DNA of 64,000 nucleotides, from positions 18,568,278 through 18,632,277 of the forward strand of contig CM033120.1 of the NCBI GenBank assembly GCA_019321725.1. The letters run 5' to 3'. This document shows, in pieces, positions 48,830 to 60,754 of this stretch (positions are counted from its first letter, which is position 1; each line of letters begins with the position of its first letter). Under the pieces are notes generated by a model. It had not been told where the DNA came from. It saw only the letters and a program-made list of their open reading frames with translations, and ran no database searches. The position numbers and the translations under genes are program-made. The DNA comes from Paulownia fortunei. Lineage: Eukaryota > Streptophyta > Magnoliopsida > Lamiales > Paulowniaceae.

Positions 48830-50005
48830 GTAAATGAAGGTTTTTCATTTCTTGGGGCTCCTTTTTGCAGATTTTCTGAAAGTCATTCAACATTTCTATG
48901 TCCTGTTTGTAGTATCACTATCAATTGGGAAGACTTGTGTAATAAAACAAAAAAGAATGGAACTTTATACTGATATTTCCTTCTCTGTGAAAATGTTGCG
49001 ACATGCTATGTATGAGCTCATAAATTTAGAGAAATAGCAGTCAATTCCTTTAGTGTATAATTCATTGCTTTTCATGTTACTCTTGATTGCGCACTATGAC
49101 CTTATGTTCCTGAAGGTGAAAGTGAAAACAAATTTATTGATTCCAAGATTTGGTGTTCCTGACCCTTCTGAAAAGTAAATTCTTTATTGATAGCATGATT
49201 ACTTTTGGGGTATGTAGCATTGGTTGTAATTGCCTTGTATATTCATCAGATGTGCACTTAACATGCAAAATGTTGCAATTCCTAAAATTTCCTTTAAGCT
49301 GGGGGTTGCATGCAAGCTGTCAATGATGTCAAAATATGTCTAAAATTGCAACAGGTCGTAATATTAGTTCACATATGCTGCTCACCCAGAAGCACTAGAT
49401 AATCAGCAAATACAAGCAGCATTTCCAATGGCACGACTTGAGCAGACAACTGATGCCAACATGTATTATGAGGTTACGAATGGTACTGCAAGACAATTGC
49501 GCGCATAGCACTAAGCCCTACTCTAGGATATGAATGGGCTACTCAAAATGCAAAAAAAAACGAAAAGAACCAGCATATCATTGTGTCTTGCTTTGCTGAA
49601 GAGATCATCAAATTCAAAGAGATTAATTAAGAGCACATTTTTGTAACAGGAACCAACTTAAGTTACATAGTAGCTAGTTTTCTTTGTATGGTAATGTACA
49701 ACTCAATTCTAGTTACATCAGAAAATCAGCTGGGCTTTTACGAAATAGCAAGCACAAGGGCAACCATCTATATGCATCCTTATTATAATAGTCAATTCCC
49801 ACATTGCTGATCATGAATAAATGAATGCCAATGGCAGGACTACCGCAGCCCCAAAAGAACTAACTGCAACTGTAGCCCTGATCAGCTCATCTCCAGCCTA
49901 TGAAAATTGGCATTTTCTTGATGATGTATAAAGAAATGTTGCACATTATCTCCAAAACGTTGAAGCCAAAATAGAGATTCTAGTCTGCAAAAATCAACTC
50001 AGCGG
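48830..50005. other. Convergent intergenic region (HINT / ARAD1) with an unexplained open stretch
   Basis: HINT 3' end, then a 44-codon open frame on the plus strand at 49374-49508 (contains AAHPEALDNQQIQAAFPMAR and DANMYYEVTNGTARQ, then TAG). I know no relative and see no upstream exon. The rest looks non-coding. Confidence 0.35.
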
Positions 50006-50009
50006 AATA

Positions 50010-53000
50010 TCATAGTGTTGTGTGTACTCCTGACTGGTTTGAGCAGAGACATGAACAGTTTGGCTCCGTCAAGTCCCGCAGCACAATCCGTTTGTCGCGG
50101 TTACTCATAAGTTTAATAAGAGGCAGCTTTAAAGAAACTTGGCGCCAAATTTCTTTCACAGTCCCATTAGGATCCTCATACTCAAAGTACCTATTCACCT
50201 GAATTACCAAAAAAAAAAAACATAAAAAAATTAGGGAAATCCAATTGAAACCAACGTGAGCATTTTTTTTTTTCCAAATCTTAAGGTACGCATAAATGTA
50301 GAGAAAAAAAGAAATAACCAAAGTTCACTCATTTTGATAAAAATCCAACTTCCAGACTTTCATGACAAATTTCTACACCAGAGTAGACAACAGAAATATA
50401 CAACCTAAAGCATGATAACCTCCCCTTAACCTAAAAATAAACCATGACAATCTTCTTTAAGTGAAGTTGAAACCAAACCCGGACAGCTTGGTTTACAATG
50501 AAATGACTTAAAGCTGACAATCCAGATTTCACCAAACATTTTTCTTGTTGGGAAACACAGGGTGAATCATCACAAAGAATGACTAACTCAATTTAACATA
50601 ACTTTTTCCATACTTTAGGCCAGCTACTTATACATTCATTTTACACTCTGTAATTCTAAATCAACTCTCCCTCTACAATTACCAATGAATAGTAGTCAGC
50701 ATCAATTTTCTATGATGGTTTGTGACCCTAGTTAGAGGCCTGCATATCATCTCAATCAGTTCTCCATTCATGCCAACTAAATTGCATGTAAACCTGAACA
50801 GCGACTTCTCCAAAATATTTATTTAATGAACATATACAAAAGCACGCTCTTTTGTATGCATGGCAGGGTTAATCTACGGAAATATACCTTTTTCAATTCC
50901 TTTTGGAACTCCAAAATCTTTTCTGAACTCACTCTCCTCAGCAATTTTACCAAGTTTCCAGGTGTAACAGCAGTGTTGGAATCTACAAAAATGGCAATCT
51001 TTCTATAGTCTATGACATCCTCAAACGGCAACTCAATGTAGTCGCTCACAATTACAGGAACACATAAGCTCACAATAGCATCAAACAGTCGGCAAGCTGA
51101 TGGAGTATCACCAGCTGGATGTAAACAAAACCTTGATGTATGCATTCCTTGTGATGCTACACGACGACTCTCCCTAGACTGTGCCCCATGTTTGATAATA
51201 ACTTCCTCTTCATTCTCAAGTACTTGGAAAAGTAAATCTCGAATCTTACCACCCTGCATTCCACAATAAGATCAGCTCAAGTGTAAATGCACAAGCGACC
51301 ATGTAGAACAGACAAGGACAACAGACAGTTCTGCAGAAAGCATGTGTAGTAGATGAAAACATATTAACAATCAAAATAATCCATATGTTTAGTCCTGTTG
51401 CAGATTAGGCATTTATCCCAGCTTACCTAAAAGAAGGGGATACAGGAGACACTTTTTACAAGAAAATCACTTGTCACATTAATGCATCTAAATATCTCTT
51501 CTTTAATTCTTCCAAAATTTTAAGCAGTGAGGAATGCACCCCCTTTATCATGATGCAAATGTAGACATCTTGAAAATATCATGCACATAAATTACTTGTG
51601 CAGCTATGTCTGTATCTGAAGAGAGAAGAATAAGAACTAAAGTATCTGCCTACAATTCACTAACTACTTTCAAAGTAATTACTATACAAAACAAGTAAAG
51701 ATGAAATTTTAAAGGTAACAAGACATATCCACCCTTGCTGGAGCAGAGGATAACAATCTTACCATGCGATGCACACCAACAAAAAAGAAAAGTAGATTGT
51801 TACCTCTTTTCGATACCGATTTCCCATAAAGAACAGCAGGGACTTGCGATTCTCCAGTCCAATATCCCCCTTGTATGTATTAATCCGGTGTGAATACGGC
51901 ATTATCACATCCTTCACTAGGGATGCCTGATTGCGAGCCAACCTCCCAAAATCAGAAACTAATAGCACGCCGTTCTTCACTCTATCAATGACCTTATACA
52001 GAGCATTGGGATCCTGACATATAAATACATGATCCCACCCATTATTCCTCTTCCAATACACTTGTTCTTCCAACCACTCCATCAAAGCCTCCTACATCAG
52101 TCAAAAATATGATTACACTACCGCTTACTTTGTTGTTAATAAACCTCAGCAAGGCATGAATATTTTGCTTCTTTCAAGAATGTCAAGCAAACATTAGCAA
52201 GAAAATACCAATGAAGTGACAATAACTCATTTTGTTATACATAGTGATCCAATGAAGTTCAAGAGCATGGTATAACACATCCAACTATGCACTAACATGG
52301 TAAAAGATGTTCCTTTGCATATTACCAAAAAATAAAATAACATAAAAAGTAGCCAGAATACATGGCCGTTAGCAATATCGTAGCTTTTAGCTAAACACAA
52401 TTTTGTTGAATCAATTCTTTCAAAAATCAATTATCCAGCATCTGGTATAAAATAACCATACATAAGATACCGAGCTAGGTAATAAATAAACAATGAAAAT
52501 TTGGCATATATCGTACCTGGGTTTGCTCATCATTGTAAACAGCCCTATCAGGAGATACGTTCACAGTGGCGGGTCGAATCGGATTGACGACGAGACTCAA
52601 TGAAGAGAAAAAAGGCACGTAGAAAAGGTCAGCTTCTTCAGGGTCCATGACCCGAGTCACAGCCGAGTCGACCCGTTCGTCACTCGGACGATTCAGATCG
52701 GAAAATAAATACCACTCGGCAGAGTGCTGATTCCCAGGGTACTTCAGCAGCGCGTCGTTCCCCACAGTTTCTCCTCCACGCGACACAGCGTAACTCTCAA
52801 TCACCCCGTACGTAAACCTCCTTGGCAAATCATACATATATATTTTCACCTTCTTATTTACATCATTAGTATCATCAAGAGAACGAAAGTTGTGATTACC
52901 TAAATTAATTGAGGTGTTAGTGTTATAATTGGGAGGGGTGTAGAAGAGGAAGGAGTAGAGGACAAAAAGGGCGAGGAAAAAGGCGAGGGCAAGAGTGGGT

Positions 53001-53128
53001 CTTAGGAGAGATTTACGGGGCATTTTCGAAATAATGGTTTTACTGTTGTGGGGTAGTAGAAATGAAGGTGGAGAAGGGAAAGAGGCTGTGGCAAGTGGCG
53101 GCGATCTGAGTTTGGGCCGGAGATTCAT
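50010..53128 (-). CDS. ARAD1: Exostosin-family GT47 glycosyltransferase, ARAD1-like, 484 aa
   Basis: Golgi type II membrane glycosyltransferase of family GT47B. Arabidopsis ARAD1 is a probable arabinan alpha-1,5-arabinosyltransferase for pectic rhamnogalacturonan I. Exons, in coding order: 52517-53128, 51804-52091, 50888-51253, 50010-50198; all in phase, 484 residues. A short cytosolic tail precedes one signal-anchor (about 44-63, [17 protein letters not shown]). The exostosin domain shows [81 protein letters not shown] and, in the donor-binding half, [20 protein letters not shown] and [16 protein letters not shown]. It ends [13 protein letters not shown]. The start may be Met1 (53128) or Met36 (53023, [10 protein letters not shown]); Met36 sits right before the anchor and may be the real one. 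Its promoter region is shared head-to-head with the membrane protein gene at 54262. Confidence 0.93.
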
Positions 53129-53129
53129 T

Positions 53130-54261
53130 AGGTGAGGAGGGCATTATTTGTATGATTTATGATGATCAGATGCACACACGACTCACGCAGTGGAGGCGCG
53201 TGAAACTGTAAAGGGGAAATAGGGAAATCGATCTGAAGAATCATCAGGTAATGACGCAATTTTCTTCTGTTTTGGAAAGTTTTAAAAGCGGAGAAGATGA
53301 GTGGCATTGGAAATATTGGCTTGGAATTAACAGGTTTTAATACCCCTTTTTTTATCTTTCTTTTATTTTATTTTATTTTTTCTTTAACGTGGTTTTCCTT
53401 TTTAAGTAAATATAAAAGATATTTTCTTTGACGAAAAGCATTTAAGGGTAAGCCAAACCAATCATTGCACTTCATTAGCGTAGGACATTGATTTTTATAA
53501 CTGTGAAACAATTCAAATTAAGTCATAATTTAATAAAACCATCACTAAAATTAACAAATCTTTTACTTACACATTTTACTAACTTGTTTTAATTATAATA
53601 ATTAACCATAATTGGAAAAAATAAATAATATTTATGAAATTAAGAAATATAAATTAAATAATTCATGTCTACCAATAAGTTGAAAAATAAAAGGTGTGAT
53701 TTTCCATATTGTGACAGATCTTTATAATAGATTATAATTGAATATAGAGTAAGAAGTATAGAGAAGAGTGCAAAATCATATTGGTATTAATGATAGAGTT
53801 TTGAAAATTAATTAGAGAGTACATAGAAATTACAAGTTAAATGGAATTTAAAAATATAGAACAGTTAAAGCATACTCATGGATATTAATTATAATAAAAA
53901 TTAATTGAATATAGTGGAACGCACTAAGATTTGTTTAATTAAAGCATGCTCATGGACTTTATATATATATATATATATATATTCACACATTTCTTAGACT
54001 ATAATATGTACCGACATTCGAAAAATTTCATGATAAGTTGAGCATAAGTCGCATGTCATTATTGACGCGTTAATACAAGTACCTGCAATTTTGCAACTAG
54101 TCCTCTCCGCCGGTCATCACCACCACCGCCACCACAAACACCACCATCTTTTGTTTCTCTTTTCTCCTTTTTTCAACTCCCCCTGCGGATCTGCTTCTGC
54201 CCCTCCGAATAAATCTTTTCTCGATTAATAATTTGTGAAAACAGATCCCAATTACATAACG
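53130..54261. promoter_or_regulatory. Shared upstream region of two divergent genes
   Basis: The 1.1 kb between the ARAD1-like start (minus) and the membrane protein start (plus) must hold both promoters. It is AT-rich and holds a (TA)n at 53960-53982. No specific elements identified. Confidence 0.4.
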
Positions 54262-55214
54262 ATGGATCTGGCTGCAGAAGAGCTTCAATTCTTGAGCATT
54301 ACCGACATCCTCAAGGAATCAATTTCCATCCCCAGACAGTCTCCCAAAACCTTTTACCTCATAACGCTGACCCTAATTTTCCCTCTCTCATTCGCTATCT
54401 TAGCTCACTCCCTCTTCACACACCCTATCCTCACACAGCTTCAATCCGACCCCATTGCTGCCTCCTCCGATTGGTCGAAGCTCCTCATTTTCCAATTCTT
54501 CTACCTCATCTTCCTCTTCGCCTTCTCCCTCCTCTCCACCGCCGCCGCCGTCTTCACCGTCGCCTCGCTCTACACCTCCAAGCCTGTTTCTTTCTCCTCC
54601 ACCATCGCCGCCATCCCTAGCGTTTTCAAGCGCCTCTTCATCACCTTTTTATGGGTTTCTCTCTCCATGGTAGTCTATAACATTGTCTTCTTGGGGTTTC
54701 TTGTGCTTCTTATTATTGCCTTGGACACGCAGAATGTTTTCTTGATTCTTTTTTCTTGGTGGTTGTGTTCTTGATGTTTCTGGGCGTGCATGTTTATATA
54801 AGCGCATTGTGGCATCTTGCCAGCGTTCTGTCTGTTGTTGAGCCTGTTTATGGGTTTGCTGCCATGAAGAAGAGCTATGAGTTGTTGAAGGGGAAGATTG
54901 GCATGGGTTTCGTTCTGGTTTTCGGGTATTTGGCTATTTGCGGGGTGATCAATATGCTTTTTGGGTCAATTGTGGTCCATGGTGGCGATGATTACGGGGT
55001 GTTGACGAGGATTATGGTAGGTGGGTTCCTTGTTGGCTTGTTGGTGATTGTGAATCTCGTGGGGCTGTTGGTGCAGAGTGTGTTTTACTATGTCTGCAAA
55101 AGTTATCATCATCAGGGGATTGATAAGAGTGCATTGTATGATCATCTTGGTGGATATCTTGGGGAGTATGTGCCTCTCAAGAGCAGCATTCAGATGGAAA
55201 ACTTGGATGCCTGA
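54262..55214 (+). CDS. Intronless multi-span membrane protein with one frame break, about 317 aa
   Basis: Relative of the plant family labelled polyadenylate-binding protein 1-B-binding protein, whose function is unknown to me (Arabidopsis At1g31130 and At4g19950 from memory). It starts MDLAAEELQFLSITDILKES, then SPKTFYLITLTLIFPLSFAI. About six hydrophobic segments follow, the last part reading LVGLLVQSVFYYVCKSYHH, then GEYVPLKSSIQMENLDA. One base appears to be missing from a run of six T at about 54748-54753: the first frame stops after FSWWLCS, while the next frame continues FLVVVFLMFLGVHVYISALWH without a gap. With seven T the gene would be 954 bp. No intron is visible, and the ATG at 54262 follows a normal leader. 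It lies head-to-head with ARAD1 and 5.5 kb before the K+ transporter. Confidence 0.85.
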
Positions 55215-55239
55215 TGCAATAGTGATGTGCTAGAAATGG

Positions 55240-58200
55240 TAAATTTCTGCAATTCGTTTAGCTTTAATCTAGAAGGGAAAGATATGTAAAGAGGAAGTTT
55301 TGCAACAGGTGTGTGTTTTGGGACGCTTCTGTTGTTTGTTGCAATAATGAATTGAGGTGGTCCTTGATATTATTCCTTGTTATCTTCCTAATTTTAATTT
55401 CTAATTGTTGATGTTTAATGCTTCTCATCTGTTGTTCATCTGCTTGATGCCAATAATTATTCTGTTGGATATATTGAGAGTTAAACTGTTAAGTAGTAGT
55501 GCAATCGTGGAAAAGTTGCAACTTGGCAGTGATGTCTTGGCTAAGTTAATAGCATGTTTGGTTTTGTCTTATGTTTTTGGCTTGGACTTATGTTAATTTA
55601 GTGCGACTTATGGTAATTAGTTTTCATTAGTTGCATTAAATTTTGGTTCTTTGTCATTTTTTTGACCAACATTCCAATTGAATTATTATTGATTGTGTCA
55701 AGTGTTTAGTTTGGTTGCAAACCTAATAATAGCTCTATTGTCAACTTGGCAATGAGGAAATATGTAAAGGAGAACTAAAGGGAGAAAAGGACATGACCGA
55801 CCCTGTATTTGTTCTGCCAAGGCTAAGACTCTTTTTGGGATGCTACGTTGCTCAGGGAGGACATGCAAGGAAAATCAAATATTTCAGGGGTAGGCTTGTT
55901 CTGTGGATGGACTAATTCAGTTTGTCTTCCTAAAATATCCTCTTATCAAATTTTTTTCTTTTTCTGGGTCTAACATATCTGAGCAATTTCCATTGACTCA
56001 TACAATGATAAAAATATGTGATATGGTTTTTTGTTATGATAGGTTAAAAATCCTACTGTTTGTTTAGTTGATAGTATTGGTGTGCATAATCTTATAAGTT
56101 CTGTTTATCTTTTGGTCTATGGGATATATGGAGACCTTACGTCTGGAGTCTGGACAGTAAGTTGATAATGATACCTATTTTCCACCAACAATCATATGAC
56201 AATTGGATATTAATAGTCGAATTGAATATAATTCCCGTGTCAAATTTACTCAACTGTTTTACAAATTAAGACATCGGAAAAGTTTATGGCTTTCATATCT
56301 GATCACTTTCTTTCTCAATTTACTTTGTCATCCTGAAAAGGAAATTAAAAACAGCATTTAGTCAGTCCTTGCTGTTATCTTGGTTGTGGGGGGAAAACTA
56401 ATAGCTTAATTTCTCTGATAACTTTGTCAACCATATACATTTATAATTGGAAAAGGATAAAAGTAAAATGCCAAGTCTTCTGCCGTTACTGTTATCTTGG
56501 TAGGGATGAGGAAACTGGTAAGGTTTCATCTTGATTAAGTACTGTTGGTTCAACTGAAGACTGCCTTTCTGCTGCTATTTTTTATATTGTTGGTTGGCGT
56601 CTTGACAGATATTTGCTTTTTATTTAAGTACAGTTGAGGACCTCTTTTCACTAAGCATCAAGTAAACTATAAATTTATATTTGATTAGTTGGTTCCAAGA
56701 ACCATTGATGTGTGTAATAGGTCTGAGGCTCTCGCTGGCTTTTTTGGATGTACAATGACCTTTCATTTAGTAGATAAGTGTACTGATGGACATGATGTAG
56801 GCAAAACCAAGAGTGGGAGTGGCCACATCCATCTTTTGGTGAAACAGTTATAGCTATAGGCAACTGAGCAAGGGGTGTAATGGAAGATCTGATGGTGAGG
56901 GATGTCTATCCACCTTATGGAATTGGTTTATGTTCTTGAAAAAGTAAAGACTAAAGATGGTGTAGCTCTTATAGGATAAGTGTTGTGAATACTTTCTCAA
57001 AGTTTGTCATGGCAATAACAAAGGATGCTTGTGTGGCTGATGCTGCCAAATTCGGTCACATTCACGTGATGTAGGATGCGTTCATTTTAGTGAGAAATGT
57101 GGGATGACAGAAAATTGGGACATTTTCTGAACTATATTGATATGAAAAAACTCGAAGGCTGCAAAAAATGGAAGATATTCAATATAGCCTTCTACAGTTT
57201 GCAACTCAAGGGTGAGACCAATATTTTCCCTGGTGGTGGTGAATGAGTCCATCCATTCCAATTTGCATTGATACATAAATGAGTTTTTAATGATTTTGAG
57301 AGCTGAGAGCTTTGTGTATATCCTGTAAACAGGGCTATTCCTTTTCTCTCTTTTTATGAAATTTGCCTTACAAAAAAGAATGGAAATGCAGAAACAGAAA
57401 CAGAAGGGGGAGGAAATTTACTTGAAGTGTTGGAAGTTTTCTATTTCCTCAAAGGGATACCTTGAAAGGATGCTGTATAAACAAGTTCTTAAACAGTATA
57501 ACAAATTTAAAAATTTATTAGCACTGGAGCTTCCAGTGTTCGTCATCCAAGTGAATTTATGATGCAGAAGTTGTTAGCAGCTTCAAAGAGAACTGGTAAA
57601 CAGCCTGAGAAATAGATCCAAAATTGCAGGAACCTAACTGAGTAGGGCGTGAACTGCCTAGAATACTTTAGCTTGCATTGTAACCAGAATGAAAAATTCG
57701 TGCATTAGGTGGATCTTTGTTGGTTATGTGTCATCAGATGTAACTTTTCATGTCAGACACCAATTTTTCCATGAATAATTCCTGGGAGATCTCATCCCTC
57801 CCCGCATGTAAGGACCTCTGCACATGCAATGGTGTGATCTTAAGTATTTTATGCTTTTCACACACACACAGACAGAGGTTATGAAAAGGGAAAGAGAGGA
57901 GGTAGGACAGAAAACAGATACATAACTTGATAGTAATGAGTAAAACATCAATAATTCGAAAATAGTTTTGCTACCAATTATCGAGACTTGATCCCTGCCA
58001 TAGTTTAATCAGTACAACAACTATTCATCGTAAACTAAATAGTCCATATAAGTTTTATCTTCTAATTGTGTCCCAATAATAGCATTAATCATTTAATTTT
58101 GTGCACAAATGAAAAATAAAAATTTGAATTAGTAAACTACAAAAAATTAATTGAAATGTGAATAGACAAAGTGAGAAGGGAAATAAAGGCCGGAGGGCTC

Positions 58201-58256
58201 CACCAACCGAAATTATTAGTCACTGGCCCTCTTTCATACATTTTCTGAAAACGAGA
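55240..58256. other. Gene-poor intergenic DNA
   Basis: Three kilobases without a recognisable exon, apart from the probable 3' untranslated region of the membrane protein gene at its start. Confidence 0.5.
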
Positions 58257-58262
58257 AACAAA

Positions 58263-58269
<7 letters not shown>
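58257..58269. repeat. 13-bp target duplication of SINE, left copy
   Basis: AACAAAATTATTA here is repeated exactly at 58635-58647, on the other side of the SINE. The left copy merges into the trinucleotide tail. Confidence 0.8.
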
Positions 58270-58298
<29 letters not shown>

Positions 58299-58634
58299 TT
58301 ATATTAGGTTCCTGGCTTACACCAATCAATCATAAACCTTCTAATCACTTGTCCAAACACCTACGAGGAGGTAAATTACGGGATATGCCTCAAATTAGAT
58401 CACAAGTTCCCCATAACTATACACTTCTGCGCACAAGAAGCCGCCTCCAAAGTGATTGCTCCATACTAAACTCCGGTCGCAGGGTCCCATTGGGGACACA
58501 GTGATTACTCCATACCGAAATTCAACCGCAGGTTCCCACCAGGATTTGAACCCCCATCCTACCGCTGGAAGCGAGAAATATGTTGATTGAAAAATATATT
58601 GATTGATCCACCAGTTAAGCTGTGCCCCAAGGGC
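58270..58634 (-). mobile_element. tRNA-derived SINE, about 365 bp
   Basis: Read on the minus strand, the element begins near 58634 with a tRNA-like head: an A box (CAGCTTAACTGG, 58611-58622) and a B box (GGTTCAAATCC, 58542-58552), the internal Pol III promoter of SINEs. The A-B gap is about 58 nt, lengthened by a near-tandem 16-bp repeat (ATATGTTGATTGA / ATATATTGATTGA). A non-tRNA body follows that contains two imperfect copies of a 45-bp unit (both with AGTGATTxCTCCATAC on the plus strand, from about 58451 and 58498), and the element ends in an (AAT)n tail at 58264-58298. Exact 13-bp target duplications flank it. The family is not identified. Confidence 0.8.
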
Positions 58635-58649
58635 AACAAAATTATTAGT

Positions 58650-60750
58650 TATGCATATATCGCACTGCCTTAGAGTTAGACATTCTAAACATTCTCAATA
58701 ACATTAAAAGATATATATATATATATATATATATTTATCAATTTTATTATATTCATTATTTAAATACAAAAGAATATTAAAAAGTATTTTTTATTATAAA
58801 TTTTATTATATTCTTTATTTTATTGTATTAATTATTATCATGTGTAATTTAACAAATAGTCAATATCAATGGAAAATGTAATAGAGTGTGAAATAATAAC
58901 CCATATTTATGCGTATTCTGCTTTTGCTCCTCTACTTGTGGCTCTTTCCATATTTCTTTCTGCACCATTACTCCGTTGCTATGAATTGTGTATTTTTTTT
59001 GGTGCTATTATGATTTTATAGAAAAAAGAAAGAGATGAGTTTCCCGACCTTTGACTAATATATGTCTCCAAATTCGACAATTATGTGTCATTTTATATAT
59101 GAATAACAATTTATTTATTTTTTAAAAAAAGTTAGCATCCATTTACAAATTACCTTAATGGCCAAGGAAATATTCACCAACTTAGCAAATGAAAGAATCA
59201 CTAAATTAAAAGCATTCTCCAACACAAAAATAGAACAAAACTTTTTCCAACCAAAAGACAAAGCTCGTCAACAAATTAAAAAAGGGTTTTTTTTTTTTTC
59301 CCATGCTCCTTAAAACCAAAAATAGATAATACCATTATATTTGGTGCAAGGGGCAAAGAGAATTTTAATAATAACAACAGCAATAATAATAATAATAATA
59401 ATAATAATATTATGAGACACGATCCAATTACCAAGTGATATAATATAATATAAATTATTAAGAAAAAAAGAAATGAAAACAATAATCATCTCAAAGAGGC
59501 ATATGCTCCTTAAATAATTAGTGTGATCGCATCACACAACCTTATCCTAGATCCTAGCAATTTCTTTCCCTCTTAATTGATTACTTGTTAATCCCAATGG
59601 GCAGCATCAATGTACTTATGATGAGTTTTATAATAATGTGAAAGTGCAGAGTTTGGACAGCATCAATGTACTTATATTAATTTTGTATTAGCAAAGTGCA
59701 GAGTTTGGACATCCTGCGTCGAAAGCTATACTTACCTTTTAAAAAGTAAGAACCGATCAAATTGAACACGTGAAAAAAAACTCAAGATTTTAGCATTGTA
59801 ATTATAGTACCCAACAAGATTAATACCGTGTTATTATTAAATAAGCTTCTTTTATGGGTCCAAAAGCGAAAATAATTACTAATCAACAAGTTATTGTATT
59901 ATTTTTTTGATAAATAATTTTATCACTGCACAAAACGTGTGACTCTGCCACGACTGATGAGAAAACTCCAGACGCACACTCTCTCCCCGTCGCTCTCGTG
60001 TCCCGGCAATGATAGAGAAGGAAGACGACAGATTTTAGAGAGAGAAACCTCTGTCTATTTTAGACTCTTTGCTCTGCGAAAGCTTGTTCAGAAAGAGGAG
60101 AGACAGTGGGAGAAAAATTTAAAGAAAGGAAGCGAGCTTTTTCTGTTTCTTGAAACCAGAAAGGTCTGGCACGTCGCACATGTAATTGCATACTTCCTTC
60201 TCTCTCGATTATCTATTTTATTCGGAATCAAGTATTGGGTTTTGCTTGCTGAAGTCAAAATTTGAGATTGAGGTTGAATTTTTTAGGTGAGCCACCTTCA
60301 AGATTTTGCATCAGAGGCAGCTTAGAAAGTTGAGTTTCACTTGCAGAGGTGTGCAAAGGCATTAAAATTTTAAGGTTGGTGGTGACGTTCTTTGGTTGTC
60401 GATGTGGTTTTTGGTGGTTATGTGGCTGATGTTAAGTTGACCCCACCATAGAATCCCCTTGCCAGCTATGTGATTAATAATGAAATCCTTTTTTTGTTTA
60501 TTGCTGTCTTCTTGTACAATTTCTTCATTCCCAGATTAGGTTCTTGGGGTTCCTTTATCTTACTCCGAACGCTACTTTTTGGTTTCTTGGAAATGTATTG
60601 AGTTTTCAGTATGCATAATCAGATTCTTGATGTTTCGAATTTTTTTTTTTAGATTCTTGATAGCTGGAGATTTGGTGAATTTTGAATCTGTTTTTATGGA
60701 TTTTGCGGGTTGAACTGTTGAATAAGGTCTTTTAAATTTTAAGACTAAAC
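58650..60750. other. Intergenic DNA and probable 5' leader of the K+ transporter
   Basis: AT-rich DNA with (TA)n at about 58711-58733 and (AAT)n at about 59381-59408. From about 59940 the sequence becomes less AT-rich and shows CT-rich, GA-rich leader-like DNA; a donor-like TTTTTTAG|GTGAGC at 60287 suggests a leader intron before the coding start at 60755. Confidence 0.5.
59602..59709. repeat. Tandem duplication of a ~55-bp unit
   Basis: Two adjacent copies, 59602-59657 and 59658-59709. Both begin CAGCATCAATGTACTTAT and end AAGTGCAGAGTTTGGA; the middle parts differ. Confidence 0.85.
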
Positions 60751-60754
60751 AAAG

